In this document: one piece after another, positions 54,257-64,000 of the stretch
Numbering within the stretch: position 1 is the first letter of the stretch
How the letters are laid out: the number at the start of each line of letters is the position of its first letter
NCBI RefSeq assembly: GCF_900107395.1
Contig: NZ_FNPW01000008.1
Span: 62,001 to 126,000 of the forward strand
Reading direction: 5' to 3'
DNA: 64,000 nt
From: Pseudomonas sp. NFIX28
GTDB lineage: Bacteria; Pseudomonadota; Gammaproteobacteria; Pseudomonadales; Pseudomonadaceae
Notes under the pieces: model-generated
The model's database searches: none
What the model saw: the letters and a program-made list of their open reading frames with translations, nothing else
Told to the model about the DNA's origin: nothing
Made by a program: the position numbers and the translations under genes

Positions 54257-54583
54257 ATGAGCCAAGGTATTGAATTTAATCGGTTGATGTTGGACATGCG
54301 GGCCATGCAAATGGACGCCATGGCCCAGCCTAAATCGGCCGCGGTGCCGCAGGTGAGCGGCAGCAGTTTTTCCGACATGCTTGGGCAGGCGGTGAACAAG
54401 GTCAACGACACTCAGCAGGCGTCCAGCCAGCTGGCCGGTGCCTTCGAGATCGGCAAGAGCGGGGTCGACCTGACCGACGTGATGATTGCCTCGCAGAAGG
54501 CCAGCGTGTCCTTCCAGGCATTGACCCAGGTGCGCAACAAGCTGGTTCAGGCGTACCAAGACATCATGCAGATGCCGGTTTAA
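54257..54583 (+). CDS. fliE: flagellar hook-basal body protein FliE
   Basis: The 108-residue protein has the FliE pattern [18 protein letters not shown] and the C-terminal [35 protein letters not shown] region. It joins the MS ring to the rod. It is the first gene of fliEFGHIJ and follows a consensus sigma-54 site. Confidence 0.97.
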   Translation: MSQGIEFNRLMLDMRAMQMDAMAQPKSAAVPQVSGSSFSDMLGQAVNKVNDTQQASSQLAGAFEIGKSGVDLTDVMIASQKASVSFQALTQVRNKLVQAYQDIMQMPV

Positions 54584-54598
54584 GGACGAGATTGAGTC

Positions 54599-56386
54599 AT
54601 GGCAGAAGCAGTCGCCGATAACGTACCGGCCAAGGCCACTCCGACAGAAGGCAAACCGCCGCTGTTCGGGTTGTCTTTTCTGGAAAACCTCTCCGAGATG
54701 ACCATGTTGCGTCAGGTTGGCCTCATGGTCGGCCTGGCTGCCAGCGTGGCGATTGGTTTTGCCGTGGTGTTGTGGTCCCAGCAGCCCGATTACCGTCCCT
54801 TGTACGGCAGTCTTGCCGGCATGGACGCCAAGCAGGTCATGGACACCCTGGCCTCCGCGGATATTCCCTACACCGTCGAACCCAACTCCGGTGCCTTGCT
54901 GGTCAAGGCCGACGATTTGCCGCGCGCGCGTCTCAAGCTGGCGGCCGCCGGCGTGGCCCCGGGCGACGGCAATATCGGGTTCGAGATTCTCGATAAAGAG
55001 CAGGGCCTGGGCACCAGCCAGTTCATGGAAGCGACCCGTTACCGTCGCGGCCTGGAAGGCGAACTGGCTCGCACCATTTCCAGCCTGAACAACGTCAAGG
55101 GCGCGCGCGTGCACCTGGCGATTCCGAAAAGCTCGGTGTTCGTGCGCGACGAGCGCAAGCCCAGCGCTTCGGTATTGGTCGAGCTGTATTCCGGTCGTTC
55201 GCTGGAGCCGGGCCAGGTGGTGGCCATCGTCAATCTGGTGGCGACCAGCGTTCCCGAGCTGAGCAAGTCGCAGATCACCGTGGTCGACCAGAAGGGCAAC
55301 CTGCTCTCCGACCAGGCGGAAAACTCCGAACTGACCATGGCCGGCAAGCAATTCGATTACAGCCGCCGCATGGAAAGCATGCTGACCCAGCGTGTGCATA
55401 ACATCCTGCAGCCGATCCTCGGCAACGACCGCTACAAGGCCGAAGTGTCCGCCGATGTGGACTTCAGCGCCGTCGAGTCGACGTCCGAGCAGTTCAACCC
55501 GGACCAGCCGGCCTTGCGCAGCGAGCAGTCGGTCAACGAACAGCGCTCCAGCAGCCTGGGTCCGCAAGGCGTGCCTGGCGCCCTGAGCAACCAGCCGCCG
55601 TCACCGGCCAGCGCGCCGCAGACCACCGGTGGCGCCACCGCTGCCGCCGGCATGGTGCAGCCAGGCCAGCCGCTGCTGGACGCCAACGGCCAGCAGATCA
55701 TGGACCCGGCCACCGGCCAGCCGATGCTGGCGCCGTACCCGAACGACAAGCGTCAACAATCCACCAAGAACTTCGAACTGGATCGTTCCATCAGCCATAC
55801 CAAGCAACAGCAGGGTCGTCTGAACCGGTTGTCGGTGGCGGTGGTGGTGGACGATCAGGTCAAGGTCAACCCGGCCAACGGCGAAACCAGCCGTGCGCCG
55901 TGGAGCGCCGACGAATTGGCGCGCTTTACCCGCCTGGTCCAGGACGCCGTGGGCTTTGACGCCAGCCGTGGCGACAGCGTCAGCGTGATCAACGTGCCGT
56001 TCTCGGCCGATCGCGGTGAAGTGATCGCCGATATTCCGTTCTACTCGCAGCCCTGGTTCTGGGACATCGTGAAGCAGGTCCTGGGCGTGCTGTTTATCCT
56101 GGTCCTGGTGTTCGGCGTGCTGCGCCCGGTGCTCAACAACATCACCGGCGGCGGCAAGGGCAAGCAACTGGCGGGGCTCGGCAGCGATGTCGAGCTCGGC
56201 GGCATGGGCGGCCTGGATGGCGAGCTGGCCAACGATCGCGTCAGCCTCGGCGGCCCGCAGAGCATCCTGCTGCCTAGCCCGAGCGAAGGCTATGACGCGC
56301 AGTTGAACGCAATCAAGAGTCTGGTGGCAGAAGACCCGGGCCGAGTGGCCCAGGTCGTGAAAGAGTGGATTAACGCAGATGAGTGA
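54599..56386 (+). CDS. fliF: flagellar MS-ring protein FliF
   Basis: The 595-residue protein has two membrane segments (about 38-60 and 483-505) flanking the periplasmic ring-building region (YRPLYGSLAGMDAKQVMDTL, FMEATRYRRGLEGELARTI). The C-terminal cytoplasmic tail (LVAEDPGRVAQVVKEWINAD) binds FliG. It forms the MS ring. fliG overlaps its stop by eight bases. Confidence 0.97.
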   Translation: MAEAVADNVPAKATPTEGKPPLFGLSFLENLSEMTMLRQVGLMVGLAASVAIGFAVVLWSQQPDYRPLYGSLAGMDAKQVMDTLASADIPYTVEPNSGALLVKADDLPRARLKLAAAGVAPGDGNIGFEILDKEQGLGTSQFMEATRYRRGLEGELARTISSLNNVKGARVHLAIPKSSVFVRDERKPSASVLVELYSGRSLEPGQVVAIVNLVATSVPELSKSQITVVDQKGNLLSDQAENSELTMAGKQFDYSRRMESMLTQRVHNILQPILGNDRYKAEVSADVDFSAVESTSEQFNPDQPALRSEQSVNEQRSSSLGPQGVPGALSNQPPSPASAPQTTGGATAAAGMVQPGQPLLDANGQQIMDPATGQPMLAPYPNDKRQQSTKNFELDRSISHTKQQQGRLNRLSVAVVVDDQVKVNPANGETSRAPWSADELARFTRLVQDAVGFDASRGDSVSVINVPFSADRGEVIADIPFYSQPWFWDIVKQVLGVLFILVLVFGVLRPVLNNITGGGKGKQLAGLGSDVELGGMGGLDGELANDRVSLGGPQSILLPSPSEGYDAQLNAIKSLVAEDPGRVAQVVKEWINADE

Positions 56387-57398
56387 TAACCGAGCCGCTA
56401 CCGCCAAACTGACCCGGGTCGACAAGGCCGCGATTCTGCTGCTGTCCCTGGGTTCGACCGATGCCGCGCAGGTGCTGCGCCACATGGGCCCCAAAGAGGT
56501 CCAGCGAGTGGGCGTGGCCATGGCGCAGATGGGCAACGTGCATCGTGAGCAGGTCGAGCAGGTGATGAGCGAGTTCGTCGACATCGTCGGCGACCAGACC
56601 AGCCTGGGCGTAGGCTCCGACGATTACGTGCGCAAGATGCTCACCCAGGCCCTGGGCGAGGACAAGGCCAACGGCCTGATCGACCGCATCCTGCTGGGCG
56701 GCAACACCAGCGGCCTGGACAGCCTGAAATGGATGGAGCCGCGTGCCGTGGCGGACGTGATCCGTTACGAGCACCCGCAGATCCAGGCGATCGTGGTGGC
56801 CTACCTCGACCCGGACCAGGCGGGCGAAGTGCTCGGCAACTTCGACCACAAGGCGCGCCTGGACATCATTCTGCGGGTTTCCTCGCTCAATACCGTGCAG
56901 CCAGCCGCCCTGAAAGAACTCAACCAGATCCTCGAGAAACAGTTCGCCGGCAACTCCAACGCCTCGCGTACCACCCTGGGCGGTATCAAGCGCGCTGCCG
57001 ACATCATGAACTTCCTCGACAGCTCGATCGAAGGCCAGTTGATGGACTCGATCCGCGAAGTCGACGAAGACCTGTCCGGTCAGATCGAAGACCTCATGTT
57101 CGTGTTCAACAACCTCGCCGATGTCGACGACCGCGGCATCCAGGCGTTGCTACGCGAAGTGTCTTCCGACGTGCTGGTCCTGGCCCTCAAGGGTTCGGAC
57201 GAAGGCGTCAAGGAAAAGATCTTCAAGAACATGTCCAAGCGGGCTGCCGAACTGCTGCGCGACGACCTCGAGGCCAAGGGGCCGGTGCGCGTCAGCGATG
57301 TGGAAACCGCGCAGAAGGAAATCCTCACCATTGCCCGCCGTATGGCCGAAGCCGGAGAAATCGTTCTCGGCGGGAAGGGCGGCGAAGAAATGATCTAA
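56379..57398 (+). CDS. fliG: flagellar motor switch protein FliG
   Basis: The 339-residue protein has the FliG domains in order, with KAAILLLSLGSTDAAQVLRHM at the start, the EHPQIQAIVVAYLD middle domain and the torque helix (LMFVFNNLADVDDRGIQALLREV) with its charged residues. It couples the stator to rotation. Confidence 0.98.
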   Translation: MSDNRAATAKLTRVDKAAILLLSLGSTDAAQVLRHMGPKEVQRVGVAMAQMGNVHREQVEQVMSEFVDIVGDQTSLGVGSDDYVRKMLTQALGEDKANGLIDRILLGGNTSGLDSLKWMEPRAVADVIRYEHPQIQAIVVAYLDPDQAGEVLGNFDHKARLDIILRVSSLNTVQPAALKELNQILEKQFAGNSNASRTTLGGIKRAADIMNFLDSSIEGQLMDSIREVDEDLSGQIEDLMFVFNNLADVDDRGIQALLREVSSDVLVLALKGSDEGVKEKIFKNMSKRAAELLRDDLEAKGPVRVSDVETAQKEILTIARRMAEAGEIVLGGKGGEEMI

Positions 57399-57407
57399 GG
57401 TCGCGTT

Positions 57408-58235
57408 ATGTCGTCCAGCAGTGATGAAACCCCCAGCGACCTGATTCGCGCTCGGGACGTCGGTGGTTTCGACGTCTGGGCGCTGCCCAGTTTCGACCCC
57501 CATGTGCCTGAGCCCGAGCCTGAGCCGGAACCGGTTGAAGAACCGCCGGCGGAGATCGAGGAAGTGCCGCTGGAGGAAGTCCAGCCGCTGACCCTCGAAG
57601 AGCTCGAGAGCATTCGCCAGGAAGCCTATAACGAAGGCTTCGCCACGGGCGAAAAGGAAGGTTTCCACAGCACCACGCTCAAGGTCCGCCAGGAAGCCGA
57701 AGTGGCCCTGAACGCCAAGCTGGCCGCGTTGGAAACCCTGATGGGCAATCTGTTCGAACCCATCGCCGAGCAGGACACGCAGATTGAAAAAGCCCTGGTC
57801 AACCTGGTGCGGCACATGACGCGCCAGGTGATCCAGCGCGAGCTGGCCATCGACTCCAGCCAGATCGAGCATGTCATGCGCGAAGCCCTCAAGCTGCTGC
57901 CGCTGGGCGTGGGCAATGTGCGCCTGTACATCAACCCGCAGGACTTCGCCCAGGTCAAAAGCCTGCGCGAGCGCCATGAGGAAAGCTGGCGCATCGTCGA
58001 GGACGAGGCCATGTTGCCGGGCGGTTGCCGGGTCGAGACCGAGCACAGCCGTATCGACGCGACCATGGAAACCCGGATCGCCAAGATCATGGACAAACTC
58101 TCCGACCAGCTTCACGAGCAGGCTTTGCATCCCGCCGAATCGGACCTGAGCGTCGAGCTGGGGGCCGCCACGGGCAAGCCCGCCGCGGATGTCGACCCTG
58201 TCGACCTCGCGCAGGACCCCGCCGATGCGCCTTGA
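57408..58235 (+). CDS. fliH: flagellar export ATPase regulator FliH
   Basis: The 275-residue protein has an N-terminal Pro/Glu-rich tail ([14 protein letters not shown]), a GxxxG-type helix ([17 protein letters not shown]) and a C-terminal domain for FliI binding ([33 protein letters not shown]). It regulates FliI and docks it to the export gate. It overlaps fliI by 11 bases. Confidence 0.95.
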   Translation: MSSSSDETPSDLIRARDVGGFDVWALPSFDPHVPEPEPEPEPVEEPPAEIEEVPLEEVQPLTLEELESIRQEAYNEGFATGEKEGFHSTTLKVRQEAEVALNAKLAALETLMGNLFEPIAEQDTQIEKALVNLVRHMTRQVIQRELAIDSSQIEHVMREALKLLPLGVGNVRLYINPQDFAQVKSLRERHEESWRIVEDEAMLPGGCRVETEHSRIDATMETRIAKIMDKLSDQLHEQALHPAESDLSVELGAATGKPAADVDPVDLAQDPADAP

Positions 58236-59583
58236 CCGCACCAGCTTCGGCAAGCGCCTGAGCAGCTACGCCGAAGCCACCGAACTGCCGAACCAGCCGA
58301 TTCTCGAAGGCCGCCTGCTGCGTATGGTCGGCCTGACCCTGGAGGCCGAAGGCCTGCGGGCGGCCATGGGCACGCGCTGCATGGTGGTCAACGACGACAG
58401 CTATCACCCGGTGCAGGTCGAGGCCGAGGTGATGGGCTTTTCCGGCAGCAAGGTGTTCCTGATGCCGGTTGGCAGCGTCGCCGGGATTGCGCCCGGTGCC
58501 CGGGTGGTGCCATTGGCCGATACCGGTCGCCTGCCGATGGGCATGAGCATGCTCGGACGGGTCCTCGACGGTGCTGGCCGTGCGCTGGACGGCAAGGGCG
58601 GGATGAAGGCCGAGGACTGGGTGCCGATGGACGGTCCGACCATCAACCCGCTCAAGCGCGACCCCATCAGCCGGCCGCTGGACGTGGGCATTCGCTGCAT
58701 CAACGGATTATTGACGGTGGGCCGCGGCCAGCGCCTCGGCCTGTTCGCCGGTACCGGCGTGGGCAAGAGTGTGCTGCTGGGCATGATGACCCGCTTTACC
58801 GAGGCCGACATCATCGTGGTCGGGCTGATCGGTGAGCGGGGCCGCGAGGTCAAGGAATTCATCGAGCACATCCTCGGTGAAGAGGGCCTCAAGCGCTCCG
58901 TGGTGGTGGCATCGCCGGCGGACGATGCGCCGTTGATGCGCCTGCGCGCAGCCATGTACTGCACGCGTATCGCCGAATATTTTCGCGACAAGGGCAAGAA
59001 CGTCCTGTTGCTGATGGATTCCCTGACCCGTTTCGCCCAGGCCCAGCGGGAAATCGCCCTGGCCATTGGCGAGCCGCCGGCGACCAAGGGTTATCCGCCG
59101 TCGGTCTTCGCCAAGCTGCCCAAGCTGGTGGAGCGTGCCGGCAACGCCGAAGCCGGCGGTGGTTCGATCACGGCCTTCTACACCGTGCTGTCCGAAGGCG
59201 ACGACCAGCAGGACCCGATCGCCGACTCCGCGCGTGGCGTGCTCGACGGACACATCGTGCTGTCGCGGCGCCTGGCGGAAGAGGGGCATTACCCGGCCAT
59301 CGATATCGAGGCCTCCATCAGCCGGGTCATGCCGGCGGTGGTGACCCCGGATCACATGACCCGCGCGCAGTATTTCAAGCAGCTGTGGTCGCGTTACCAG
59401 CAGGCGCGCGACTTGATCAGCGTCGGCGCCTACGTGCCGGGCGGCGACCGCGAGACCGACACCGCCATCTCGCTGCAGCCCTCGATGGTCGCGTACCTGC
59501 GCCAGGGGCTCAACGACAGCATCAGCCTGGGCGAAAGCGAAGCCCACCTGGAGATGGTGTTCGCTCCGGCGCCGGGCGGTTAA
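58225..59583 (+). CDS. fliI: flagellar protein export ATPase FliI
   Basis: The 452-residue F1-like ATPase has Walker A AGTGVGKS (175-182), Walker [19 protein letters not shown], and the family motif [14 protein letters not shown]. It powers export of flagellar subunits. I chose the ATG at 58225 as the family start ([12 protein letters not shown]); the frame extends further upstream inside fliH. Confidence 0.97.
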   Translation: MRLDRTSFGKRLSSYAEATELPNQPILEGRLLRMVGLTLEAEGLRAAMGTRCMVVNDDSYHPVQVEAEVMGFSGSKVFLMPVGSVAGIAPGARVVPLADTGRLPMGMSMLGRVLDGAGRALDGKGGMKAEDWVPMDGPTINPLKRDPISRPLDVGIRCINGLLTVGRGQRLGLFAGTGVGKSVLLGMMTRFTEADIIVVGLIGERGREVKEFIEHILGEEGLKRSVVVASPADDAPLMRLRAAMYCTRIAEYFRDKGKNVLLLMDSLTRFAQAQREIALAIGEPPATKGYPPSVFAKLPKLVERAGNAEAGGGSITAFYTVLSEGDDQQDPIADSARGVLDGHIVLSRRLAEEGHYPAIDIEASISRVMPAVVTPDHMTRAQYFKQLWSRYQQARDLISVGAYVPGGDRETDTAISLQPSMVAYLRQGLNDSISLGESEAHLEMVFAPAPGG

Positions 59584-59589
59584 CCGCTC

Positions 59590-60039
59590 ATGGCCAGCAG
59601 CCGTGCCGCGCGCCTGGCGCCTGTGGTCGACATGGCCGAAAGCGCCGAGCGCACCGCCGCCCAGCGCCTGGGGCATTTCCAGGGCCAGGTGCGCCTGGCG
59701 GAAAGCAAGCTGGGGGACCTGGAGCGCTTTCGTGCCGAATACCAGCAACAGTGGATCGAGCGAGGCAGCAGCGGGGTTTCCGGCCAGTGGCTGATGAACT
59801 ACCAGCACTTCCTCAATCAGCTGGAAACCGCCGTGGGGCAGCAGCGGCAAAGCCTGGCCTGGCACCAGAACAACCTCAACCGCGCCCGGGAAACCTGGCA
59901 GCAGGCCTATGCCCGGGTCGAGGGCTTGCGCAAACTGGTGCAGCGCTACATCGACGAAGCCCGCCAACTGGAAGACAAGCGCGAGCAAAAGCTGCTCGAC
60001 GAGCTGTCCCAGCGCCTGCCGCGCCAGGATCCGTACTGA
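59590..60039 (+). CDS. fliJ: flagellar export chaperone FliJ
   Basis: The 149-residue protein is a long antiparallel coiled coil (RLAPVVDMAESAERTAAQRL, WHQNNLNRARETWQQAYARVEGLRKLVQRY), as in FliJ. It links the FliI ring to FlhA. It ends the fliEFGHIJ run. Confidence 0.95.
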   Translation: MASSRAARLAPVVDMAESAERTAAQRLGHFQGQVRLAESKLGDLERFRAEYQQQWIERGSSGVSGQWLMNYQHFLNQLETAVGQQRQSLAWHQNNLNRARETWQQAYARVEGLRKLVQRYIDEARQLEDKREQKLLDELSQRLPRQDPY

Positions 60040-60156
60040 TTGCATCCCGTTCGTCGCCGCCAGGCGGTCGCCAGCGACGCTTCGGCGGTTCGGGTTGCCC
60101 AGGCCTGTACGGGGTGCTAAACCTTGTACAGATTGCAATCACAAGGAAGCGATGTC

Positions 60157-60462
60157 ATGTCAGTCGTTACTGAAGTATCCCCAGATGGGCAAAAACTGAC
60201 GATTTCGATCAAGGGGCGTTTCGATTTCGGCCGTCATCAGGAATTTCGCGAGTCTTACGAGCGGCTCAACAAAAGGCCCGACTCCATCGTGGTGGACCTC
60301 AAGGACGCCACTTACCTCGACAGCTCTGCGCTGGGCATGCTCCTGTTGCTACGCGATCATGCCGGCGGCGACGATTCCGACGTGCGAGTGATCAACAGCA
60401 ACTCGGACGTGCGCAAGATTCTCGCCATTTCCAATTTCGACAAACTGTTCGATATCAGTTGA
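60157..60462 (+). CDS. hsbA: anti-anti-sigma factor HsbA (STAS domain)
   Basis: The 101-residue STAS protein has the SpoIIAA-type loop ATYLDSSALGMLLLLRDHA with the phosphorylatable Ser56 position. In P. aeruginosa, HsbA binds FlgM or HsbD depending on its phosphorylation by HsbR, switching between swimming and biofilm. The ATG at 60157 has an AAGGAAG site. hsbR follows directly. Confidence 0.9.
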   Translation: MSVVTEVSPDGQKLTISIKGRFDFGRHQEFRESYERLNKRPDSIVVDLKDATYLDSSALGMLLLLRDHAGGDDSDVRVINSNSDVRKILAISNFDKLFDIS

Positions 60463-60467
60463 CCGAC

Positions 60468-62171
60468 ATGCAGCCGATCGAGGCGCCTCTGTGCGTGTTG
60501 ATCGCCGAGGACGGTGCGACCGACCGCATGCTGCTGTCGAGCATTGTCCGGCGCCAGGGGCATGAGGTGCTGACGGCAAGCAATGGCGCCGAGGCGGTGG
60601 AATTGTTTGTCCGGCAGCGGCCGCACCTGGTGCTGATGGACGCGATGATGCCGGTGATGGACGGTTTCGAGGCTGCCCGGCAGATCAAGCGTCTGGCGGG
60701 CGAAGCGCTGGTGCCGATCATTTTCCTGACCTCGCTCACCCAGAGCGAGGCGTTGGCGCGCTGCCTGGAAGCCGGTGGCGACGATTTTCTGGCAAAACCC
60801 TACAGCCCGGTGATCCTGGCCGCCAAGATCAAGGCCATGGATCGCTTGCGGCGCCTGCAGGAAACCGTGCTGCAGCAGCGCGACCAGATCACCCAGCATC
60901 ATGACTACCTGCTCAACGAGCAGCGGGTGGCCAAGGCGGTGTTCGACAAGGTGGCGCATTCCGGGTGCCTGAGCGCACCGAACATTCGCTACCTGCAATC
61001 GCCGTATGCGCTGTTCAACGGCGACTTGCTGCTGGCGGCCTTTACCCCGACCGGCGACATGCACGTCCTGCTGGGCGATTTCACCGGCCACGGCTTGCCG
61101 GCGGCCGTGGGCGCGATGCCCCTGGCGGAGGTGTTTTACGGCATGACGGCCAAGGGTTACGGGCTGCCCGAAACCCTGCGCGAGATGAATGCCAAGCTCA
61201 AGCGCATCCTGCCGGTGGGCATGTTCTGTTGCGCGACCCTTTTGTGCCTGAGCTTCCAGCGGCGGGCGGTGGAGGTGTGGAACGGCGGCATGCCGGACGG
61301 CTACCTGCATCGCCTGGCAAGCGGCGAGCGGGTGCCGCTGGTGGCGCAGCATTTGCCGCTGGGCGTACTGGGCGCCGAGGCGTTCGACGATCGCACCGAG
61401 GTCTTGCCCATGGCCCTGGGCGACCGGGTTTTCCTGTTGTCCGATGGCGTGATCGACACCTGCGACGCCAACGATCAGTTGTTCGGTGTCGAGCGCTTGC
61501 AGCAAGTGTTTGCCGCCAACCGCGAGCCCGACCTTTTGTTCGAGGAAATCCAGCAGGCCCTGGGCGAGTTCCGCGGCCAGGTGCGCGACGATGTGAGCAT
61601 GGTCGAGGTCAGCCTGAGCGAGGCCCGGCTGACGCCGCCGGTGCTGGTGTACTCCGACAGTGGCCAATCCTGCCCGCTGGACTGGTCGGTGAGCTTCGAG
61701 TATCGCGCCGCCACCCTCAAGCGCTTCAACCCTTTGCCGTACCTGCTGCAATTGCTGCTGGAAGTGCACGGCCTGCGCACGCAGAGCGGGGCGCTCTACA
61801 GCGTGCTGTCCGAGCTGTATTCCAATGCCCTGGAGCATGGCGTACTCGGCCTGGACTCAAGCCTCAAGCGCGACGCCCAGGGGTTTTCCCGCTATTACCG
61901 GGAGCGCGCGGTACGCCTGGAGGCGTTGCAGGAAGGTTTTGTGCGGGTGCACCTGCAGGTGGAGCCTCAAGGCGCCGGCGGTCGGTTGCTGATCCGGGTC
62001 GAGGACAGCGGCCATGGTTTCGATGTCGGGCGAGTGCTGGCGCGGCCTGTCGACAGCGACCGCCTGTCCGGTCGCGGTGTCAGCCTGATCCGGCAGCTCA
62101 GCCGGCGCGCCAGCTGGTCGGACGATGGCCGCAGTGCCTGCGTGGAGTTTTCTTGGGAGCCTCTGGCATAA
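60468..62171 (+). CDS. hsbR: response regulator with PP2C phosphatase and kinase domains (HsbR)
   Basis: The protein of about 567 residues has a receiver domain (LIAEDGATDRMLL, Asp58 in LVLMDAMMPVMDGF), a SpoIIE/PP2C phosphatase domain (LLLAAFTPTGDMHVLLGDFTGHGLPAA, DRVFLLSDGVIDT, RDDVSMVEV) and a C-terminal HATPase anti-sigma kinase domain (LSELYSNALEHG, VEDSGHGFD). This is the HsbR layout: it phosphorylates or dephosphorylates HsbA under HptB control. A TTG at 60459 overlapping the hsbA stop is an alternative start. Confidence 0.92.
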   Translation: MQPIEAPLCVLIAEDGATDRMLLSSIVRRQGHEVLTASNGAEAVELFVRQRPHLVLMDAMMPVMDGFEAARQIKRLAGEALVPIIFLTSLTQSEALARCLEAGGDDFLAKPYSPVILAAKIKAMDRLRRLQETVLQQRDQITQHHDYLLNEQRVAKAVFDKVAHSGCLSAPNIRYLQSPYALFNGDLLLAAFTPTGDMHVLLGDFTGHGLPAAVGAMPLAEVFYGMTAKGYGLPETLREMNAKLKRILPVGMFCCATLLCLSFQRRAVEVWNGGMPDGYLHRLASGERVPLVAQHLPLGVLGAEAFDDRTEVLPMALGDRVFLLSDGVIDTCDANDQLFGVERLQQVFAANREPDLLFEEIQQALGEFRGQVRDDVSMVEVSLSEARLTPPVLVYSDSGQSCPLDWSVSFEYRAATLKRFNPLPYLLQLLLEVHGLRTQSGALYSVLSELYSNALEHGVLGLDSSLKRDAQGFSRYYRERAVRLEALQEGFVRVHLQVEPQGAGGRLLIRVEDSGHGFDVGRVLARPVDSDRLSGRGVSLIRQLSRRASWSDDGRSACVEFSWEPLA

Positions 62172-62201
62172 TTCGCCGATTCTTGATCAAGGAGTGAGCA
62201 A

Positions 62202-62546
62202 GTGGCTGAGATTCATCTGGATCACGAGGTGCTGAACGCGTTGCAGGAGGTGATGGAGGACGAGTATCCGTTGTTGCTCGACACCTTCCTCTGTGACTCC
62301 GAAGAACGTTTGCGCCAATTGCACAAGGTCGACGATCCCCGTCAACTTGTCGCCACTGCCCATAGCTTCAAAGGCAGCAGCAGCAACATGGGGGCGATTC
62401 GCCTGGCCGAGCTCTGCCATCAGCTGGAGCAGCGTGCCCAGGGCTCGTCCCTGCGCGGTATCGAGCAGCTGGTCGGTGAAATCGACGGTGAATTCGCGAT
62501 TGTCCGGCAACTGTGCGAACAGGAGCGACAGCGTTTTCACTGCTGA
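62202..62546 (+). CDS. hptB: histidine phosphotransfer protein HptB
   Basis: The 114-residue Hpt domain protein has the phosphorylated His54 in ATAHSFKGSSSNMG. In P. aeruginosa, HptB relays phosphate from hybrid sensors to HsbR. It starts at GTG with an AAGGAG site, 30 bases after hsbR. The gene order hsbA-hsbR-hptB is conserved but often described in another order (hptB-hsbR-hsbA). Confidence 0.88.
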   Translation: MAEIHLDHEVLNALQEVMEDEYPLLLDTFLCDSEERLRQLHKVDDPRQLVATAHSFKGSSSNMGAIRLAELCHQLEQRAQGSSLRGIEQLVGEIDGEFAIVRQLCEQERQRFHC

Positions 62547-62589
62547 ATCCGCGCTGCAACCCGGGCTTTTCCCTGCGAGCCAGCAAAGC

Positions 62590-62605
62590 TGGCTCGACCT
62601 TTGCA
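62590..62605 (+). promoter_or_regulatory. sigma-54 promoter of fliK
   Basis: TGGCTCGACCTTTGCA has GG (62591-62592) and GC (62603-62604) exactly ten bases apart. It lies about 52 bases before fliK. Confidence 0.8.
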
Positions 62606-62656
62606 CACAAGTCTTCCAACTGTACCTACGATTCCAGTGCAGCGGAGACCGTCTTC

Positions 62657-64000
62657 ATGCCCCTTACCCCGAACATGCTGCTTCAGGCCGCTTCCCAGGC
62701 CAAGACTCAAGCGGCTTCCGCCACCCCCCAGGCGAGCGCCGCCGAGCCCGGGGATAAAGGCGCAAGCTTCGCCCGGGTGTTCGCCAAGGAAGCACTCGGC
62801 AAGCCGGTAGCGGCCGCCGACGGCCCGGCCAAGCCGGCCCGCGACAAGGGTGTCGAGGCCGCAGCCACGGCCGGTCCGGGCAAGAGCAAGGCTGCCGCCA
62901 GCGAGCCGGCGGTTGCCGATAGCGGCAAAACCTTGCCTGCCGACAAGGCCGCGACCAGCGACGACAAGGTTGCCGATGAGCAAGCAGCGAGCAGCGAGCA
63001 ACCGCTGGCGGACGGTGCGCCGGTCGATCCCGCGCTCGATCCGGCGCTGATGCAGGCGACCCAGCCGGTGCCGTTGCCGACCCCAGAGCCGCAAGTGGCG
63101 GCAACGCCGGCTCCGACGCAGCCACAGCCGCAAGCGCAGCCGGTTGCCCCGGTGCTGGCCGGTAGCGCGGTGCCGGTGCCGGTCGACCCTGAATTCGACC
63201 CCGAGGCCGACCCGCTGGATGCCTTGCCGGTGGTGCGCCTGGCCATGGAGCAGAGCGGCCATGTGTCGGCTTCCAGCCAGGCCCAGGGCAAGGCGGCGCC
63301 GACCGTGGTGGCCGATGATGGGCCGACTTCGGCGCAGACCTTTGTCAGTGGCATGGCCAACATGCTGGACTTGCAGGTGGACAAGGACAGCACCGAGCAG
63401 GGCGGCGAAAAGGCTTTCAGCGGCTTGCTCGATGACGGCCTCAAGGACCTCAAGGGCGCAGCCAGCGACACCCGCGTCGATGATTTCGCCAACCGCCTGG
63501 CGGCCCTGACTCAGGCGGCCACGCCCAAGACCGCCAACGCCGTCCCGGTGAACCAGCCGCTGGCCATGCATCAGAGCGGCTGGACCGAAGAGGTGGTCAA
63601 CCGGGTCATGTACCTGTCCAGCGTCAATCTGAAGTCCGCCGAGATCCAGTTGCAGCCGGCCGAGCTGGGGCGCCTGGACATTCGCGTGAACATGGTGCCG
63701 GACCAGCAGACCCAGGTGACCTTCATGAGCGCCCACGTCGGCGTGCGCGAAGCCCTCGAAGGGCAGATGCATCGCCTGCGGGACATGTTCCACCAGCAAG
63801 GCATGGGGCAGGTGGACGTCAACGTCTCCGACCAGTCGCGCAGCTGGCAGGGCGGCCAGGAGCAGGCGCAGCAGGGCCAGCATCGCAGCAACGGCACCAG
63901 CGCCAGCGGTGGGCGTGTGGATGGCGTGGATGAGGAGCTGGCCCCGAGCGTGGCTGAAGTCGCCGCCAACACCGGCACGGTCATCGGCACCAGCGCCGTC
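62657..64000 (+). CDS. fliK: flagellar hook-length control protein FliK, 3' end cut by window
   Basis: The frame is open to the right edge (448 codons visible). Residues 1-290 are low-complexity, rich in Ala, Pro, Gln and Asp, as expected of the ruler part. The FliK C-terminal domain is visible (WTEEVVNRVMYLSSVNLKSAEIQLQPAELGRLDIRV, VTFMSAHVGVREALEGQMHRLRDMF), so most of the protein is present. It sets hook length and switches export specificity. Confidence 0.93.
   Translation, partial: MPLTPNMLLQAASQAKTQAASATPQASAAEPGDKGASFARVFAKEALGKPVAAADGPAKPARDKGVEAAATAGPGKSKAAASEPAVADSGKTLPADKAATSDDKVADEQAASSEQPLADGAPVDPALDPALMQATQPVPLPTPEPQVAATPAPTQPQPQAQPVAPVLAGSAVPVPVDPEFDPEADPLDALPVVRLAMEQSGHVSASSQAQGKAAPTVVADDGPTSAQTFVSGMANMLDLQVDKDSTEQGGEKAFSGLLDDGLKDLKGAASDTRVDDFANRLAALTQAATPKTANAVPVNQPLAMHQSGWTEEVVNRVMYLSSVNLKSAEIQLQPAELGRLDIRVNMVPDQQTQVTFMSAHVGVREALEGQMHRLRDMFHQQGMGQVDVNVSDQSRSWQGGQEQAQQGQHRSNGTSASGGRVDGVDEELAPSVAEVAANTGTVIGTSAV

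Overview
The window is a high-GC chromosomal segment of a fluorescent-type Pseudomonas, most like the P. fluorescens / P. chlororaphis / P. protegens complex. The evidence is the phhRABC phenylalanine cluster, a polar-flagellum locus built like that of P. aeruginosa (fleQ-fleSR, fliEFGHIJ, HsbA/HsbR/HptB, fliK), Pseudomonas-type REP palindromes, and sigma-54 (GG-N10-GC) and sigma-28 promoter motifs in front of flagellar genes. No rRNA, tRNA, CRISPR array, insertion sequence or prophage was recognised.

Layout. 0-6.3 kb: end of an exported coiled-coil protein gene, yciI-yciB, then a divergent housekeeping run (PHP phosphatase, yciO-type Sua5 protein, scpA, scpB, rluB). 6.3-8.1 kb: a 45-residue peptide gene, a 15-bp perfect hairpin and an M29/NicX-like metalloenzyme gene, next to an AT-rich gene-free stretch. 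8.4-16.8 kb: aromatic amino acid handling, with a Trp-containing leader ORF before an AroP-type permease and phhC-phhB-phhA divergent from phhR. Interleaved are arfB, an MFS transporter and two small-protein genes.

17-25.5 kb: flgFGHIJKL with its own sigma-54 promoter. 25.6-45.9 kb: an accessory flagellin-glycosylation island. It holds two large multidomain glycosyltransferases, a CDP-6-deoxysugar/C-methylation set (rfbF, rfbG, epimerase, two methyltransferases, SDR, CmcI-like protein), a pseudaminic-acid set (pseC, pseF, pseG, pseI) in which pseB is reduced to a 54-codon in-frame deletion remnant and pseH is absent, a KAS III-like enzyme, a Maf-type (DUF115) flagellin glycosyltransferase and a small unknown protein. 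46-49.7 kb: fliC, flaG, fliD, fliS, fliT. 49.9-64 kb: fleQ, fleSR, fliEFGHIJ, hsbA-hsbR-hptB, and fliK running off the right edge.

How it works together. FleQ with sigma-54 should drive class II genes. Good GG-N10-GC sites precede flgF, fleS, fliE and fliK, and one also lies just upstream of the sigma-28 site at fliC. FleSR and sigma-28 drive the later genes. The island between flgL and fliC probably builds and attaches the flagellin glycan; its gene content suggests a C-methylated 6-deoxyhexose and a pseudaminic-acid branch that is currently broken or completed from elsewhere. The most unusual items are the peptide/metalloenzyme pair at 6.3-7.5 kb, the Trp leader ORF before aroP, the clean pseB deletion inside a compositionally different tract, and the C-methyl-sugar module in a flagellar locus.
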